A stretch of 64,000 bases of DNA from Verticillium longisporum (lineage: Eukaryota; Ascomycota; Sordariomycetes; Glomerellales; Plectosphaerellaceae), in contig JAETXT010000005.1 in NCBI GenBank assembly GCA_019188255.1, forward strand, positions 1,116,001-1,180,000, in the 5' to 3' direction. The notes under the pieces were generated by a model that saw nothing but the letters and a program-made list of their open reading frames with translations, did not search any database and was not told the DNA's origin. The position numbers and the translations under genes are program-made. Numbering within the stretch: the first letter of the stretch is position 1; every line of letters begins with the position of its first letter. Of the stretch, positions 11,856 through 22,299 are shown in pieces.

Positions 11856-14364
11856 GAGGAAAAGCGGGCGCAAACGCACGAGAAGCGGCGCCGCCCTTTC
11901 CGACGTTGAAGGCCCACCACGAAGTCAAACGGCAGACGCTGCCGTACCAGTGCCCACCAAGCGAACGCCATCACAGAAGAAACAACGCACGGAGACAGAG
12001 CCCGCGAAGCTACACCGCCGTCCGCGGACCTACAGTTTCTCGCCTGGCCGCCATGACTCCATCAGGGTCGACGGCAAGGGTACGTCTGCCCAGCCCACCG
12101 CAGTACGCGGGAAGAGGTTTTCGCCCGGCGACCAAATAGACGAGGTGAGGGAGGAAGATTCTCAATGGCAGCGTGTTCCGACGCTGTACGGAACGCGTAA
12201 CGGCGACAAGATGTCGAGGAGAAAGAGTAGCAAGAGGAGGAGGGACGACCACGATCGTGAAGCCGAACTCAAGGCCATGAGCAACTTCGTCCCAGTCAGG
12301 CCGTCTGCCGAGGCATGGACAGCCGGCAGGCCGATGAAGAAGGACAGTAAGAGGGTAAGGACGGGCGGCAGGGGCTCAGGCGCCGTGTCGGAACTTTCGC
12401 TGCCAATCCCCGAATCAATTCACTCGAGCATGTCATCCGACTCAGAGCATGCCTCGTACAGGATCTCCGCTCTCGAGGCGTTGGCGCCTCGCCCGACTCT
12501 ACGGTATGCGACGCATCCCCGATGGGCTCCCGGCAACAGCACGGATCCCACCAGGTCTACGTCGCAGAGGAACAAGCTGGCTGAAAGAGCGAATCTGCCC
12601 GAAGCGACGTTAAAATCTCACAAGCGGATCGATAGTCTTGCAGATGATCTGGGCGCCTCCGATCTACGCGAACTTATGGAGCGCGACAACAGGAGGAGGG
12701 AGAGAAAACGTCAGCGCGAACAAGAGCACACGGAAAGGAGGCTCGCAAGACGGGCAGAAAAGCAGCGCGAAGCAGAAGCCGAAGCCTCCAAGAGCGGAAC
12801 CCCACCGCCGCAAAATCTAGAACGAGGTGTCATGGGTCGCGATGTAGTCGGCCTCGGTATAGATACGACGTCAGCCGTGGTGACTTCGTCGCGGCGACGG
12901 TCGTCAGATGCTTCATTCAAGCGACAAACGCCATCGCCAGAACAGGGGCATGCATCACCAGAGCGCGAAACTACCGCTGAGGAAGCCCTCGACACTCAGA
13001 TCGAACCTCTCAGCCACTTCCACAGGACCACGAGTATACCGCTTGAGACTGCGCTTGAGTCAGAAACAGAAGTCGCGGCGCCGGCAACACCACCGCCGGA
13101 AACCACCAAGCGGGCTACTTCGATTCAGAAGAAGAAGTCCAGATCACGAACATCCCTGGCGTCCGACGAGAGACACAGGCTGTCGCCGACAGCAACCAAA
13201 ACAGAGGAGTATGACCCGCCACGTAAAGATTCGGAATCCAGCAACCGCGGCAAGTTAAACTTCTCTTCTCTGTTCAAATGGGGATCACGTGGCAATCGCC
13301 GGAGCTCTGGGCCCTCATCCTTCTCAAACACCTCACGAGAGGAGATGCAGGCTGCTATTCAAGCACAAGGTCTCGCCCCGACGCACTCGGCACAACAAGC
13401 ACCGGCGACATCTCGCACATCGCTGGCGTCGACACCCCCTCCTGTCGTAGGCTACACCCCCACCAAGATGAGCTCCGGCGTTCCTAAGCGGACCCGGTCA
13501 CGGTTCCGGGAGGACCTACCTGAACTTCCAATGTCGCCACCAGACTCTCGCGTTGCATCGCCCGAGACTGAGCCACACATGCCTGCACTATCAGAGAGGC
13601 ACTCCCGAGAACAAGGCAATATGGAGGCCTCTAACACGCCAGCGCGGTATGACACACCGAGCTCGGAGCGAAAAACAATCGACGAGACTATGAGGCAGAC
13701 GCCGACATCTGTCCATCGCCTAAACCAGCACTCACCGCAACCGCAGTCAGTCTCCCTGGCATCCATTGACTCGGAGGCATCGTGGCTCTCTGGACGCGTT
13801 GGTAAGCGGTCGTCGTCCGGCCTAGGCATGCGCGACAGCAATCCCCGTTATCCTTACGCGCAGCAACGGCAGTCCCAGCAGTCCTCCTCTGGTAACAATA
13901 CTGAAGAGGAGATTGATGAGCAGATTGCTGACGACGAATACTTGTCTAATCTTGCGACTCCGTCCCACGATACAAACATGGCGCAGACCGGCCATGGCCG
14001 CCGGTCAACGGGCGATGGGCGCCCTAGCAGTGATGAGGATGAGCACATGGCTGATGCCGACATGAAATGGGGCTCCGTTAGTGCCCATCAGACGGTGATG
14101 CACCGGCGGCAGGCCGCCCGAATCAAGAGCAGCGAGGGGCTACTCAACACGTTTGATGAGGAAAGCAGCTCATCCAGTGACCTCAATGAAACGCCCATGG
14201 TGGAGAGCGCGACAAGGATCAGCTACGGCCAAAAGGGGCATGTGCGCCACATGAGTGCTGGAAGCGCCAAGTTGCTGGATATTACGCCCCGGGCCAGCAT
14301 TGACAGCAAGGGACGGAACCCTACGACTGGCGACAGGAGGTCAAGCGTACCTCTATCCTTGTGA
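11836..14364 (+). CDS. large intrinsically disordered Ser/Arg-rich protein, unknown function
   Basis: 842-residue single-exon protein. The N terminus (MALWPFRRKSGRKR) is strongly basic, with several possible nuclear-localisation clusters (KKQR, RRKSSKRRRDD). A charged Arg/Glu-rich segment near residues 275-320 (MERDNRRRERKRQREQEHTE) may form a helix or coiled coil. The rest is low-complexity Ser/Thr/Pro with many SP/TP sites, typical of a phosphorylated scaffold or regulatory protein. No globular domain is recognised and I assign no function. Codon use is uniform across the whole frame, so it is very likely genuine. It follows an unusually long gene-free region and an overlapping upstream ORF, which suggests tight regulation (inference). 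Confidence 0.8.
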   Translation: MALWPFRRKSGRKRTRSGAALSDVEGPPRSQTADAAVPVPTKRTPSQKKQRTETEPAKLHRRPRTYSFSPGRHDSIRVDGKGTSAQPTAVRGKRFSPGDQIDEVREEDSQWQRVPTLYGTRNGDKMSRRKSSKRRRDDHDREAELKAMSNFVPVRPSAEAWTAGRPMKKDSKRVRTGGRGSGAVSELSLPIPESIHSSMSSDSEHASYRISALEALAPRPTLRYATHPRWAPGNSTDPTRSTSQRNKLAERANLPEATLKSHKRIDSLADDLGASDLRELMERDNRRRERKRQREQEHTERRLARRAEKQREAEAEASKSGTPPPQNLERGVMGRDVVGLGIDTTSAVVTSSRRRSSDASFKRQTPSPEQGHASPERETTAEEALDTQIEPLSHFHRTTSIPLETALESETEVAAPATPPPETTKRATSIQKKKSRSRTSLASDERHRLSPTATKTEEYDPPRKDSESSNRGKLNFSSLFKWGSRGNRRSSGPSSFSNTSREEMQAAIQAQGLAPTHSAQQAPATSRTSLASTPPPVVGYTPTKMSSGVPKRTRSRFREDLPELPMSPPDSRVASPETEPHMPALSERHSREQGNMEASNTPARYDTPSSERKTIDETMRQTPTSVHRLNQHSPQPQSVSLASIDSEASWLSGRVGKRSSSGLGMRDSNPRYPYAQQRQSQQSSSGNNTEEEIDEQIADDEYLSNLATPSHDTNMAQTGHGRRSTGDGRPSSDEDEHMADADMKWGSVSAHQTVMHRRQAARIKSSEGLLNTFDEESSSSSDLNETPMVESATRISYGQKGHVRHMSAGSAKLLDITPRASIDSKGRNPTTGDRRSSVPLSL

Positions 14365-15761
14365 TGAACTAACATGAGTGGAAGAGTTTAGGATGACGAT
14401 GTTCAGATGCCAGCCAGGAACCGAGCCCCACGATCATTACCTATTTTCTTTACCTATCAGGTCCTACACGGCCACCGACGCCCACACGGCACTTTCATTA
14501 TTGTCCATTACCGACCATATTCGATCTTTAACCTCATTTCCTTTCCACATCAGCCAAAAACGAAAAAAAGTCTTCCGCCACTATTCCGGAGACGCCTCAA
14601 ACGACACAATCTCGATCCTGGCTGGCACTGAACAATCTGACTCCACTTTGGCCATGTTCGTTCTCACATCGAGCTTCCGTCACAAATGTCGACTCGTGGT
14701 TCTCGTTTCTCATATTATGCGAAGCGTCTGTTTTCTTTCCTCGCTCTGTACCTGTTGTACGACACGATACCCCACGGCCGAGCCGCATGCAGAGCGCTAC
14801 GTAGCGAATCATCACATGGGCTGTTCTTACAAATGTTGATGTTTGACTTTTTTTCGGTGTACAAGCAACCCCCATAGTTGATACCAACAGGAAACCGGCG
14901 TTATTGTGCATGATGACGTGACCGCCGCCATGTGCACTATGATGTAGCATGATCAGTGGCGAACCCTGCGCTGGTGGCATTCACCATTGTGCAAAACGTT
15001 GCCTATAGCATCGTGTTTCGGAAGTCAACTCGTGCAAGTGAATGAAGTACCGGGGGTATGTAAAGTGTTCCCGGCGCCTGGCTGCGCACGATTGGAAGCG
15101 GCACGTAGAGGGCATCTTTTCGGGCCTGTGTCAAGACGGGTTTGTTTCTCAGCGTCTTTCGTCTCAGGGTCAAGGTTCAAGAATGAAGCCTACTCGACCA
15201 TTGATTGCCAACACGAGAGGGAGATCTTTTACAGCCATGTTTTCATGGTCGCCCTGGCGCGAGAAGAGAATCACCTGTTCCCCCCTTCGCCTTCAGCAGG
15301 TCGTACGTAGAGAAACGTTGTGTTGGTGGATGAACGATAGACAATCAGCAGTCCCGCAAATGGTCTACGAAGAACGTGGATACGAATGGCGCTGTGACTT
15401 TTGGCCTCAGCACAGGATCAAGATCTTCATACTAGCCTGATAGGCTGCCAATAGGTTACCATCCTGCCATCCATCCAGGAACACCAGACCTATCAAGACG
15501 GAACTTCCAAGTGGATGTCAGAAGGGTGCTCAAAAAAGTACGGTCCCAGCTGGCGCCGGCTGCGAAGCCTCGGCCTACAGTTGAGGAGCCGCGTCGGAAG
15601 TGCCGCGCCCTGGAGGGCGAAAAAGGCGCCCTGCGAAGGCCGGGCACTATCGGCCGAGGGAAATGCCGGGCTTAAGACACAATTTGGGAGTCACGCACGC
15701 AATCCCAGCGACCATGACAGCGGCGTGAAAGAAAACAACCACGAAGCGAAAACTCGACGGC
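14365..15761. other. intergenic, no gene seen
   Basis: 1.4 kb between two plus-strand genes. Frames at 14987-15440 lack recognisable content. Contains the 3' region of the disordered-protein gene and the promoter of the Mpv17-family gene. Confidence 0.6.
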
Positions 15762-16645
15762 ATGACGACGACGACACTGCTACGAGGCGTCCTGCGCCGG
15801 CCAGCGCCATGGCTGCGCACGCGAGCCGGCCAGCGAAGGCTGCAGTCCACGAAGCACAACCCCGAACAGCCCCGCCAGACGCCCAAGCAGCAGGACCCGA
15901 TCCCCGTGCCCAACACGGTGCCGACGATTCCACTGTGGCAGCGGCTGGGTCCGTTGACCACGGCGGCGGAGGGCTATGCGCGGGCGCAGAGGAACAGGCC
16001 GTACTGGACGCAGTTTGTGACGGCGCTCGTCATCTACTTTTGCGCCGACATGTCGGCCCAGCGGATGAGCGGCAAGGAGTACGCGCCGGAGAGGACGGGG
16101 AGGTCGCTGGTTATCGGAGGACTGTCGGCGATTCCGAGCTACAAATGGTAGGTGCTGGCAAGCAGTCGGACGGTCGGGCGACGGTTTCTGGCGCTTGGGC
16201 ACGATGCTGACAGATGGGATCTCGCAGGTTCATCTTCCTCTCGGTCAACTTCAACTATGCGTCGCGCATCGGGTCCCTGGCGGTCAAGATCATCGTCAAC
16301 CAGACGTGCTTCACGCCGCTGTTCAACTCGTACTTTTTCGGAATGCAGGCGTTCCTCGCGGGCGACAGCCTCGAGCAGGTCGTGGAGCGGATCCGACGGA
16401 CGGTACCGACGAGCATCGTCAACTCGTGCAAGCTGTGGCCTGCGGTGACGGCCTTCAGCTTCACATTCATTCCGATGGAGTACCGCAGCGTCTTCTCTGG
16501 CGTCATTGCCGTTGGCTGGCAGACTTATCTGAGCTTCTTGAACCGGGAGGCAGAGGTGGCCGAGGAAGCAGCTGCGCTCGCGGCTGGCCGGGAGGTGGTG
16601 CCAGTAGTCCCAGAAAGCCGCGAACTGGCGAGGATGGAGGCGTGA
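15762..16645 (+). CDS. Mpv17/PMP22-family membrane protein (Sym1-like), mitochondrial
   Basis: Exons 15762-16147 and 16228-16645, 267 residues; the 80-nt intron splits a Trp codon (TG|G). The N terminus is Arg/Leu/Thr-rich without acids (MTTTTLLRGVLRRPAPWLRT), as in a mitochondrial presequence. The body matches the Mpv17/PMP22 family: W..RL with YARAQRNRPYWTQ, FCADMSAQ, the NQTCFTPLFNSYFFG segment, and the W.VW-type C-terminal block (KLWPAVTAFSFTFIPMEYR, VGWQTYLSF). Family members sit in the mitochondrial or peroxisomal inner membrane and are linked to membrane permeability and stress tolerance. Which yeast paralogue it corresponds to is uncertain. Confidence 0.9.
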
Positions 16646-16975
16646 CGATATCTTGGAGGCTCGATCCTCTAGCCTGGGGACTGTTTTTGCATGTTCGGCG
16701 TTTGGGTTTGGATAGAATGGAGAGAAGACAGTCGATAGAAGATAGAAAGGTGCATTCATCATACGATCCATTCTTGAACACTAGACCGCCGTACCCTGGA
16801 AATGCGGTGCTCTTTTCCGACAAAGACGGAAGGCTGACGTAAGGCGCTTCCGATCATCACAAGCTTCACTTTCCATTTGATTGATGTCTGCTCCGCCAAC
16901 TTCCCCGCCAACCCGCAAATAATCCATTATCTTGAGCCATTGAGTGCCGGACACAATCGGCATTGCTCGCCCAAG
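16646..16975. other. short tandem intergenic spacer
   Basis: 330 bp between the Mpv17-family gene and the dihydroorotate dehydrogenase gene; the latter's frame is open back to an in-frame ATG at 16877 but probably begins at 16976. Confidence 0.6.
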
Positions 16976-18424
16976 ATGGCTTCTGTCTGTCTGCGATCAA
17001 GTCGCGCGCGACCAGCCCTTCGTTCCGCCACGACGCCAGCCATTCGACCGCGACTCCCTAATCACTTTGCCCGACGCAATGCCTCTACCTCCTCCGGCAG
17101 CAACGCGGGCTCAAATGCCAAGATCTTCATCTACAGCGGCGCCCTCGCCGGCTCGCTCTACATCTCCTATCTCTACGCTACCGACACCCGCGCCTCGCTC
17201 CACCGATGGCTTGTTCCTCCCATGATGCGCCTGCTCTTCCCCGATGCCGAAGATGCCCACCATGCCGGTACCTCCGCCCTCCAGACGCTATATGCCCTCG
17301 GCCTTCACCCCCGCGAGCGTGACACTGCTCTCGCTACAGATCCTGCTCTGTCTGTTGAGGTCTTCGGCACCCAGCTGGCCAACCCTATCGGCATTAGCGC
17401 CGGTCTCGACAAGCACGCCGAAATCCCCGACGCCCTCTTCGCCCTCGGACCCGGCCTTGTCGAGGTTGGCGGCTGCACTCCTTTCCCGCAAGACGGCAAC
17501 CCGAAGCCCCGCGTCTTTCGCGTGCCCATCCTCGACGGCATGATCAACCGGTACGGTCTCAACTCCCACGGCGCCGACGCCATGGCTCGCCGCCTGCGTG
17601 AGCGCCTTCGAACCCGCGCCCGCGACCTTGGCGTCACTGAGCGCGACCTCCTCGATGGTGTCACCGGCTTGCCTCCCGGTAGTCTGGAGGAGGGCCGCCT
17701 CCTCGCCGTTCAGATCGCCAAGAACAAGGCCACCGATGAGCGTGACGTCAACGCCGTGGCCGCCGACTACGTCTTCTGCGTCCGGGCGCTGGCGCCCTAC
17801 GCCGACATCATCGTCGTCAACGTCAGCAGCCCCAACACCCCCGGTCTCCGCGATCTTCAGGCCGTCGAGCCCCTGACGCGTGTCCTCAGCGCCGTCGTCG
17901 ATGAGGCATCGCGCACCGACAGGAGGGTCAAGCCCAAGGTCATGGTCAAGGTGTCGCCCGACGAGGAGGAGGACACGCAGATGGAGGGCATCGTCCAGGC
18001 CGTCTGCGAGAGTGGCGTCGATGGCGTCATTGTCGGCAACACGACCAAGAGGCGCACCGGCATCGTCCCCGAGGGCGTCGTCCTCTCGGCGCGCGAGCAG
18101 AGGAACCTGCTCGAGGACGGCGGTTATTCGGGCCCCGCCATGTACGGCCGCACCCTGAGCCTCGTCAAGCGCTACCGCCAGCTGCTCGATGCGCGCACCC
18201 TCAGCGCCGAGGCCGAGGCGGCCGCCGTGACGGGCGTTCTGGGCGCCAAGGGCGCTGGCAGCCAGCAGAAGGTCATCTTTGCCACGGGCGGCGTGACCAA
18301 CGGGAAGCAGGCGCTTGAGATGCTGAATGCCGGCGCGAGCGTTGCCATGGTGTACACGGGTCTCACGTATGGCGGGTCGGGCACCATTACGAGGATCAAG
18401 AAGGAGCTGAAGGACAGCTTGTAA
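16976..18424 (+). CDS. URA9: dihydroorotate dehydrogenase (quinone), mitochondrial
   Basis: Class 2 DHODH, the fourth step of UMP synthesis, oxidising dihydroorotate with FMN and passing electrons to ubiquinone at the inner mitochondrial membrane. 482 residues from ATG 16976 (ccaagATGgct), which starts a classical presequence rich in Arg/Ser/Ala; a longer in-frame start at 16877 gives an acidic lead and is less likely. A single membrane helix (KIFIYSGALAGSLYISYLYA, near 45-65) follows, then the barrel: NPIGISAGLDK, VGGCTPFPQDGNPKPRVFR, NRYGLNSHG, the class-2 Ser base in NVSSPNTPGLRDLQ, VKVSPD, VGNTT, and the FMN-phosphate site near FATGGVTNG. Full length, one exon, no anomalies. Confidence 0.96.
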   Translation: MASVCLRSSRARPALRSATTPAIRPRLPNHFARRNASTSSGSNAGSNAKIFIYSGALAGSLYISYLYATDTRASLHRWLVPPMMRLLFPDAEDAHHAGTSALQTLYALGLHPRERDTALATDPALSVEVFGTQLANPIGISAGLDKHAEIPDALFALGPGLVEVGGCTPFPQDGNPKPRVFRVPILDGMINRYGLNSHGADAMARRLRERLRTRARDLGVTERDLLDGVTGLPPGSLEEGRLLAVQIAKNKATDERDVNAVAADYVFCVRALAPYADIIVVNVSSPNTPGLRDLQAVEPLTRVLSAVVDEASRTDRRVKPKVMVKVSPDEEEDTQMEGIVQAVCESGVDGVIVGNTTKRRTGIVPEGVVLSAREQRNLLEDGGYSGPAMYGRTLSLVKRYRQLLDARTLSAEAEAAAVTGVLGAKGAGSQQKVIFATGGVTNGKQALEMLNAGASVAMVYTGLTYGGSGTITRIKKELKDSL

Positions 18425-18733
18425 CCTCAAACAGAAGCAGACCTGGGATATAGATAAACACGGCGCAATTATTCGAACAGATCACAATCAGACCACTTGT
18501 CACTTGGTTGAAAGCTATGTTTCTCAGCGCCATCAATTCTGTCGGCTATTCGGCTGCGCCTTGAAGGTGGCAGTTCAAGGCGATAAAAATATACCGACTC
18601 GTAAGGACGAGCTGTCACCATACGAAGTGCGAGTATTCTCACACGAAATACTCACTATTCGACAGAGGACTTCTGGTGAAGAGGCCTTCCCAAGGCATCA
18701 TATTCTATTGAAAATCAAGGACCGGTGCAGCAT
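18425..18733. other. convergent intergenic spacer
   Basis: 309 bp between the 3' ends of the DHODH gene and the minus-strand dehydrogenase gene; nothing recognised. Confidence 0.6.
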
Positions 18734-19497
18734 TTAGAAAGCCTCTTGTGCGGGACGCAGGTCAAGCTCATGCACCCAAAGCGAGCTGGGCTGTTGAGAG
18801 AGCCAGAGATACGTCTTCCCAACCTCCTCCGCCGCCATCTTCTTACCCGTACGAGTATCCTCATTGTCCGCGTCAATGATGCCGCCGTTCCAATAGCATG
18901 CACGCACTGCACGCCAAACTTGCTGTGCTCCTTGGCCACGGCCTGCGACACCATGCGCGCCGCGGCGCGCGTGGCACCGTAGGCGGCGAATCCAACATTC
19001 GCTCTCATGGCGCCCAGCGTGCCGGTGAAGATGATGGTGCCCTTCTTCTCCCCGCTCGTTTCGGACAGCAGCGTCTGGCCTCCGTTCTGCGCATAGAACA
19101 GTTTCAGCGCCTCTTGGGCGAAGACGAAGGCGCCCGTCGTGTACGTCTGCATGCTGTCGGTGAATGCCTCTGCCGTTTCCTCGAGGAACGGCTTCTTGCT
19201 GCTGTGCTTGACGTGGTAGATGGCGAGCTTGAGCTTCAGATCTTTGAAATCGTCATGCTCGGCAATCTCCTTGAAGGTGCGACGGAGATTGTCGGCGCCG
19301 GTGTCGGTCGGGAACGGCTGGAAGACACCTTTGGAGGTCTTTCTCAGATCTGAGCACAGTGAAGATAGGTTGTCCGGGTTCCGGGCGAGGAGCGCGACGG
19401 CGAGGTTGCCATGGTCGGGGCTGGCCAAGACTCGGGCAATGCCCGCTCCGGATGTGGGGCCAGCGCCGATGATGATTGCGAAACCTCGGGGCGACAT
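18734..19497 (-). CDS. short-chain dehydrogenase-like protein with apparent frameshift
   Basis: SDR superfamily protein of a fungal subgroup with the N-terminal AIIIGAGPTSGAGIARVLA (a variant Gly-rich NAD(P) motif), ALLARNP and an YGATR active-site-like stretch in which the usual Lys is Arg. The frame from 19497 is good to about residue 200, then turns into an Arg-rich unlikely tail ending at 18715. In the next frame, from 18889 to the stop at 18734-18736, lies a proper C terminus (NGGIIDADNEDTRTGKKM ... LWVHELDLRPAQEAF). One base is missing at the CC of 18890-18891 between the two. Either an assembly or sequencing error or a real mutation. Enzyme substrate unknown. Confidence 0.8.
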
Positions 19498-20001
19498 GTC
19501 AACTGTCTACGAGAAGGGTTGATTCGATGATATGATGCTCGATGGATTTGTATGAAAGCAAAGATTGATGAGTGTTCTTCTATTGAACCTCAAAACGCCC
19601 ATCAAAACCCTTCCAATGCGTTCATCATGCGCCAACTCATTGGCCCGTGGTTGTAAGATCAACGTCATCGACCAGAACCGCCCACTCTTGAGGTCAAGAC
19701 GTCGGAGATATGATGAACGCCGCAAGCTGCCCACATGCCGAAGATTAAGCACTATACCTAAGGTGTCTTGTCCGGCGCTGCATTGTCGCCTCTGAATAGC
19801 ATGATATGCAAGGCTGGAAGCCAACTTGATGTGAAAACATGCGTAGCACCTGTGAGCGAAAACGAGTTTGGCTTCGAGGTCCTTCGCACCGCGCGGAATG
19901 ATAATCATTGATGACGTTACCGTTAGGCTACATCCTAACATAGTGATTCGTGCCCATATTGCCCAAACAAGACATATGGCGACTAGCCGCTAGTGACCCC
20001 G

Positions 20002-20081
20002 GATACTGCTTTTACCGAGAGTTCTCGGTATCCTCCACATCCGGCAGGCTTAGCCTCCCGGATCCCCGGCATAGCAGTATC
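20002..20081. repeat. nested inverted repeats
   Basis: Outer arms GATACTGCT (20002-20010) and its reverse complement (20073-20081) enclose a perfect palindrome with 8-base arms, TACCGAGA-gt-TCTCGGTA (20013-20030), and a small AGGC-tta-GCCT hairpin. Several CGG/CCG triplets are present, as in Zn2Cys6 regulator sites. Seen directly; function unknown. Confidence 0.6.
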
Positions 20082-20642
20082 GGCCACACCTAACAGTCCA
20101 TGTCTCCTCTCACCTTGCAGCTCACGTGGGGTTCAAGACACCCTCATTTGAGCTGCTGTCGGTTACACTGGGGGCGATCGGGGCGTTAAGGGTAGATCTT
20201 TGGCATTCTTGCTTTTCCCGAAAAGGTTGACTGTCCAGCGTCTGCCCGACGAGAGTATCCCTGCATTGTGGCCCGTCCTCCCATCAACCATCCCACCTTT
20301 CCTGAGCCTAACTGCTTACTGGCAGCAACAATGACGAGACATTCATCTCCCTGGCGTCCCTAGCTACATCGCGAGAGTCGAGGGGCACGTTACTTGCCGG
20401 GTGTAGCGCAGGCCTCCACCCTATCCTCCAGCCGGAGTGGTCTTGGCGTATCCTTCATTGCCCTTGTCTTGATAAGTCGATCATCGATAGCGCAAGGGAG
20501 AAATGCCATCCGGACCCCATCTTCCAGTCAAGATGGCATCGAGCCTGAGACTTGTCTATGATCACATCAGACTTGCTTGAAGTGAGGTTACGGTGGTTTA
20601 CGGCAGAATCTCCAGCAGCTTGTCTGTCTGACCCCGCGAGGG

Positions 20643-20650
20643 TATATAAG
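20643..20650 (+). promoter_or_regulatory. TATA box of the Rds1-like gene
   Basis: TATATAAG lies 134 bp before the ATG at 20777, followed by a CT/CA-rich leader typical of strongly expressed fungal genes. Confidence 0.6.
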
Positions 20651-20776
20651 AGCGTTGCTTGGACCTACAGAGATGCTCAGGATAGCTTCAACATCCACCA
20701 CTTTGCTCATACTTACTATACCCCCTAATACAACCCAGTCTACACTCTTTTCACCCCCACTCGAATATCAGTCAAC

Positions 20777-21761
20777 ATGCGTACTTCTACCTTCCTCCTC
20801 GCCGCCTCCACGGCTGGCTCTGTTCTCGGCGTCCCTCTGGTCAAGAAGGATAACTACGACCCTCTCCCCGGAGGTGACATTGATATCCTCAACTATGCCC
20901 TCACGCTCGAGTTTCTTGAGCGCAAGTTCTACGAGCAGGGCCTGGCCAACTACACCAAGGAGGAGCTTACTGGTGCCGGTCTGGATGCCAACCTCTACGA
21001 GAATCTTCAGACCATCTACTCTGATGAGAAGACACACGTTGACTTCCTCGCCGGCGCCCTCGGTGACAAGGCCATCCCCGAGCCCACCTTTGCTTTCCCT
21101 TCCACAGATGCCAAGTCCTTCCTCGGCCTCTCTGCCATTCTCGAGGGTGTCGGTGTTTCGGCCTACCTCGGCGCTGCCGCTGTCATCGCCAACAAGGCTT
21201 ACGTGACCGCTGCCGGCGCCATCCTGACCGTCGAGGCTCGCCACGCGGCCTACATCCGCAACGCCATCGGCCAGAAGCCCTTCCCCACCCCGTTCGACAC
21301 CCCCCTCAACTTCAACCAGGTCTTCTCTCTCGCCGCCCAGTTTGTCGCCAGTTTCGCTCCCGGCACGCCTGAGCTCCCCTTCCGCGCCTTCCCCTCTCTG
21401 TCTGTCGTCAACGCTGGCCACGGCCTCGTCTTCCCCGGCGCTGCCGCCGCCGCCGAGAAGGAGGGTCTCGTCAATTACGGACAGAAGGTCTCTGCCGTCT
21501 TCTACTCTGGCCTCGATACCTACTACGGCTGCCTTTCTCGCAACGGCGACGACGTGAGTCCTACTTATGCCATGCCTATCACTTGACACCATTGCTGACG
21601 TACGTTTTCTCCAGTACGTCCTTCACTACATCCCCCAGGGCAAGGACGGCCAGGCCGGTCCCGCTGGCCAGGTCTACGTCATCCTCAGCACTGCTGACGG
21701 TAACACTGTCCAGGCTGCTGATGAGAACACTGTTGCCGGTGTGGGCATCCTTGAGCTGTAA
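20777..21761 (+). CDS. secreted ferritin-like protein, Rds1 family
   Basis: Exons 20777-21553 and 21615-21761, 307 residues; the 61-nt intron (gtgagt...ccag) follows NGDD and is phase 0. An N-terminal signal peptide (MRTSTFLLAASTAGSVLGVP) precedes a ferritin-type four-helix bundle: Glu in LEFLERKFYEQ, an ExxH in DEKTHVDFL, a Glu in AILEGVGVSAY, and a second ExxH in VEARHAAY, i.e. the complete di-iron ligand set. The C-terminal tail (GQAGPAGQVYVILSTADG) is a small strand-rich cap. Relatives include fission-yeast Rds1, whose expression responds to nutrients and stress. Probably extracellular metal binding or oxidation; the exact reaction is not known. Confidence 0.9.
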
Positions 21762-22299
21762 AAAGCGATTTCGCGTGTACACATGATGGACAAAAGCCGC
21801 ACATACGCTTGCTTCCTGCGATATAGTATCATCGAGATGAGCTCTATAAGTAATTTCAATTAATACATACTCTTGACACCACTTTCATTATGATTTTCGA
21901 GTTGGGTATATGTTTAAAAGGGGACTTCCTTTTCTGAAGAAAGCCGATGTCTCTTTTCAAGACTCGCTCATTGCAATTGAACTGGCTTTGAAGCAGTCTC
22001 TCAAGTATCTCATGGGAAGTTACGCCGTTGGTGCCATAGGTCACCCGGTACCCCAAACATCGATACTGGTCGACAGGTATATATCGCGAGCAGCGCCACT
22101 CAATCAAACGACGGCTTTGGTGGAAGCTGTCTCATACCCGACACGCAAATTGAGAATCATCTGTTGACAAGCCATAAAAGTTCAGTCGGAGGACCTCAAA
22201 GGTCTGGCGACTTGATTTGTGAGATAAGGGGGCGAGAAACCGGCCGTGCACTAAAAAGAGGGTTTCCCTGCCCAGACTGATGCGCACGCCGCAGGGCAA
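21762..22299. other. convergent intergenic spacer
   Basis: Between the 3' ends of the Rds1-like gene and the HET gene; AT-richer than its neighbours, nothing coding recognised. Confidence 0.6.

Larger units (their letters stand above)
19498..20776. other. divergent intergenic region upstream of the Rds1-like gene
   Basis: 1.3 kb serving the dehydrogenase (-) and the Rds1-like gene (+). It holds a nested inverted-repeat stretch near 20002-20081 and a TATA box at 20643, listed separately. No gene recognised; a minus-strand frame at 19507-19941 has no family features. Confidence 0.6.

Noticed and set aside
17288..18430. 380-codon minus-strand open frame
   Set aside because: Antisense of the DHODH gene; composition (Gly/Ala/Asp/Arg) is typical of a mirror frame.
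20768..21592. 274-codon minus-strand open frame
   Set aside because: Antisense of the Rds1-like gene.
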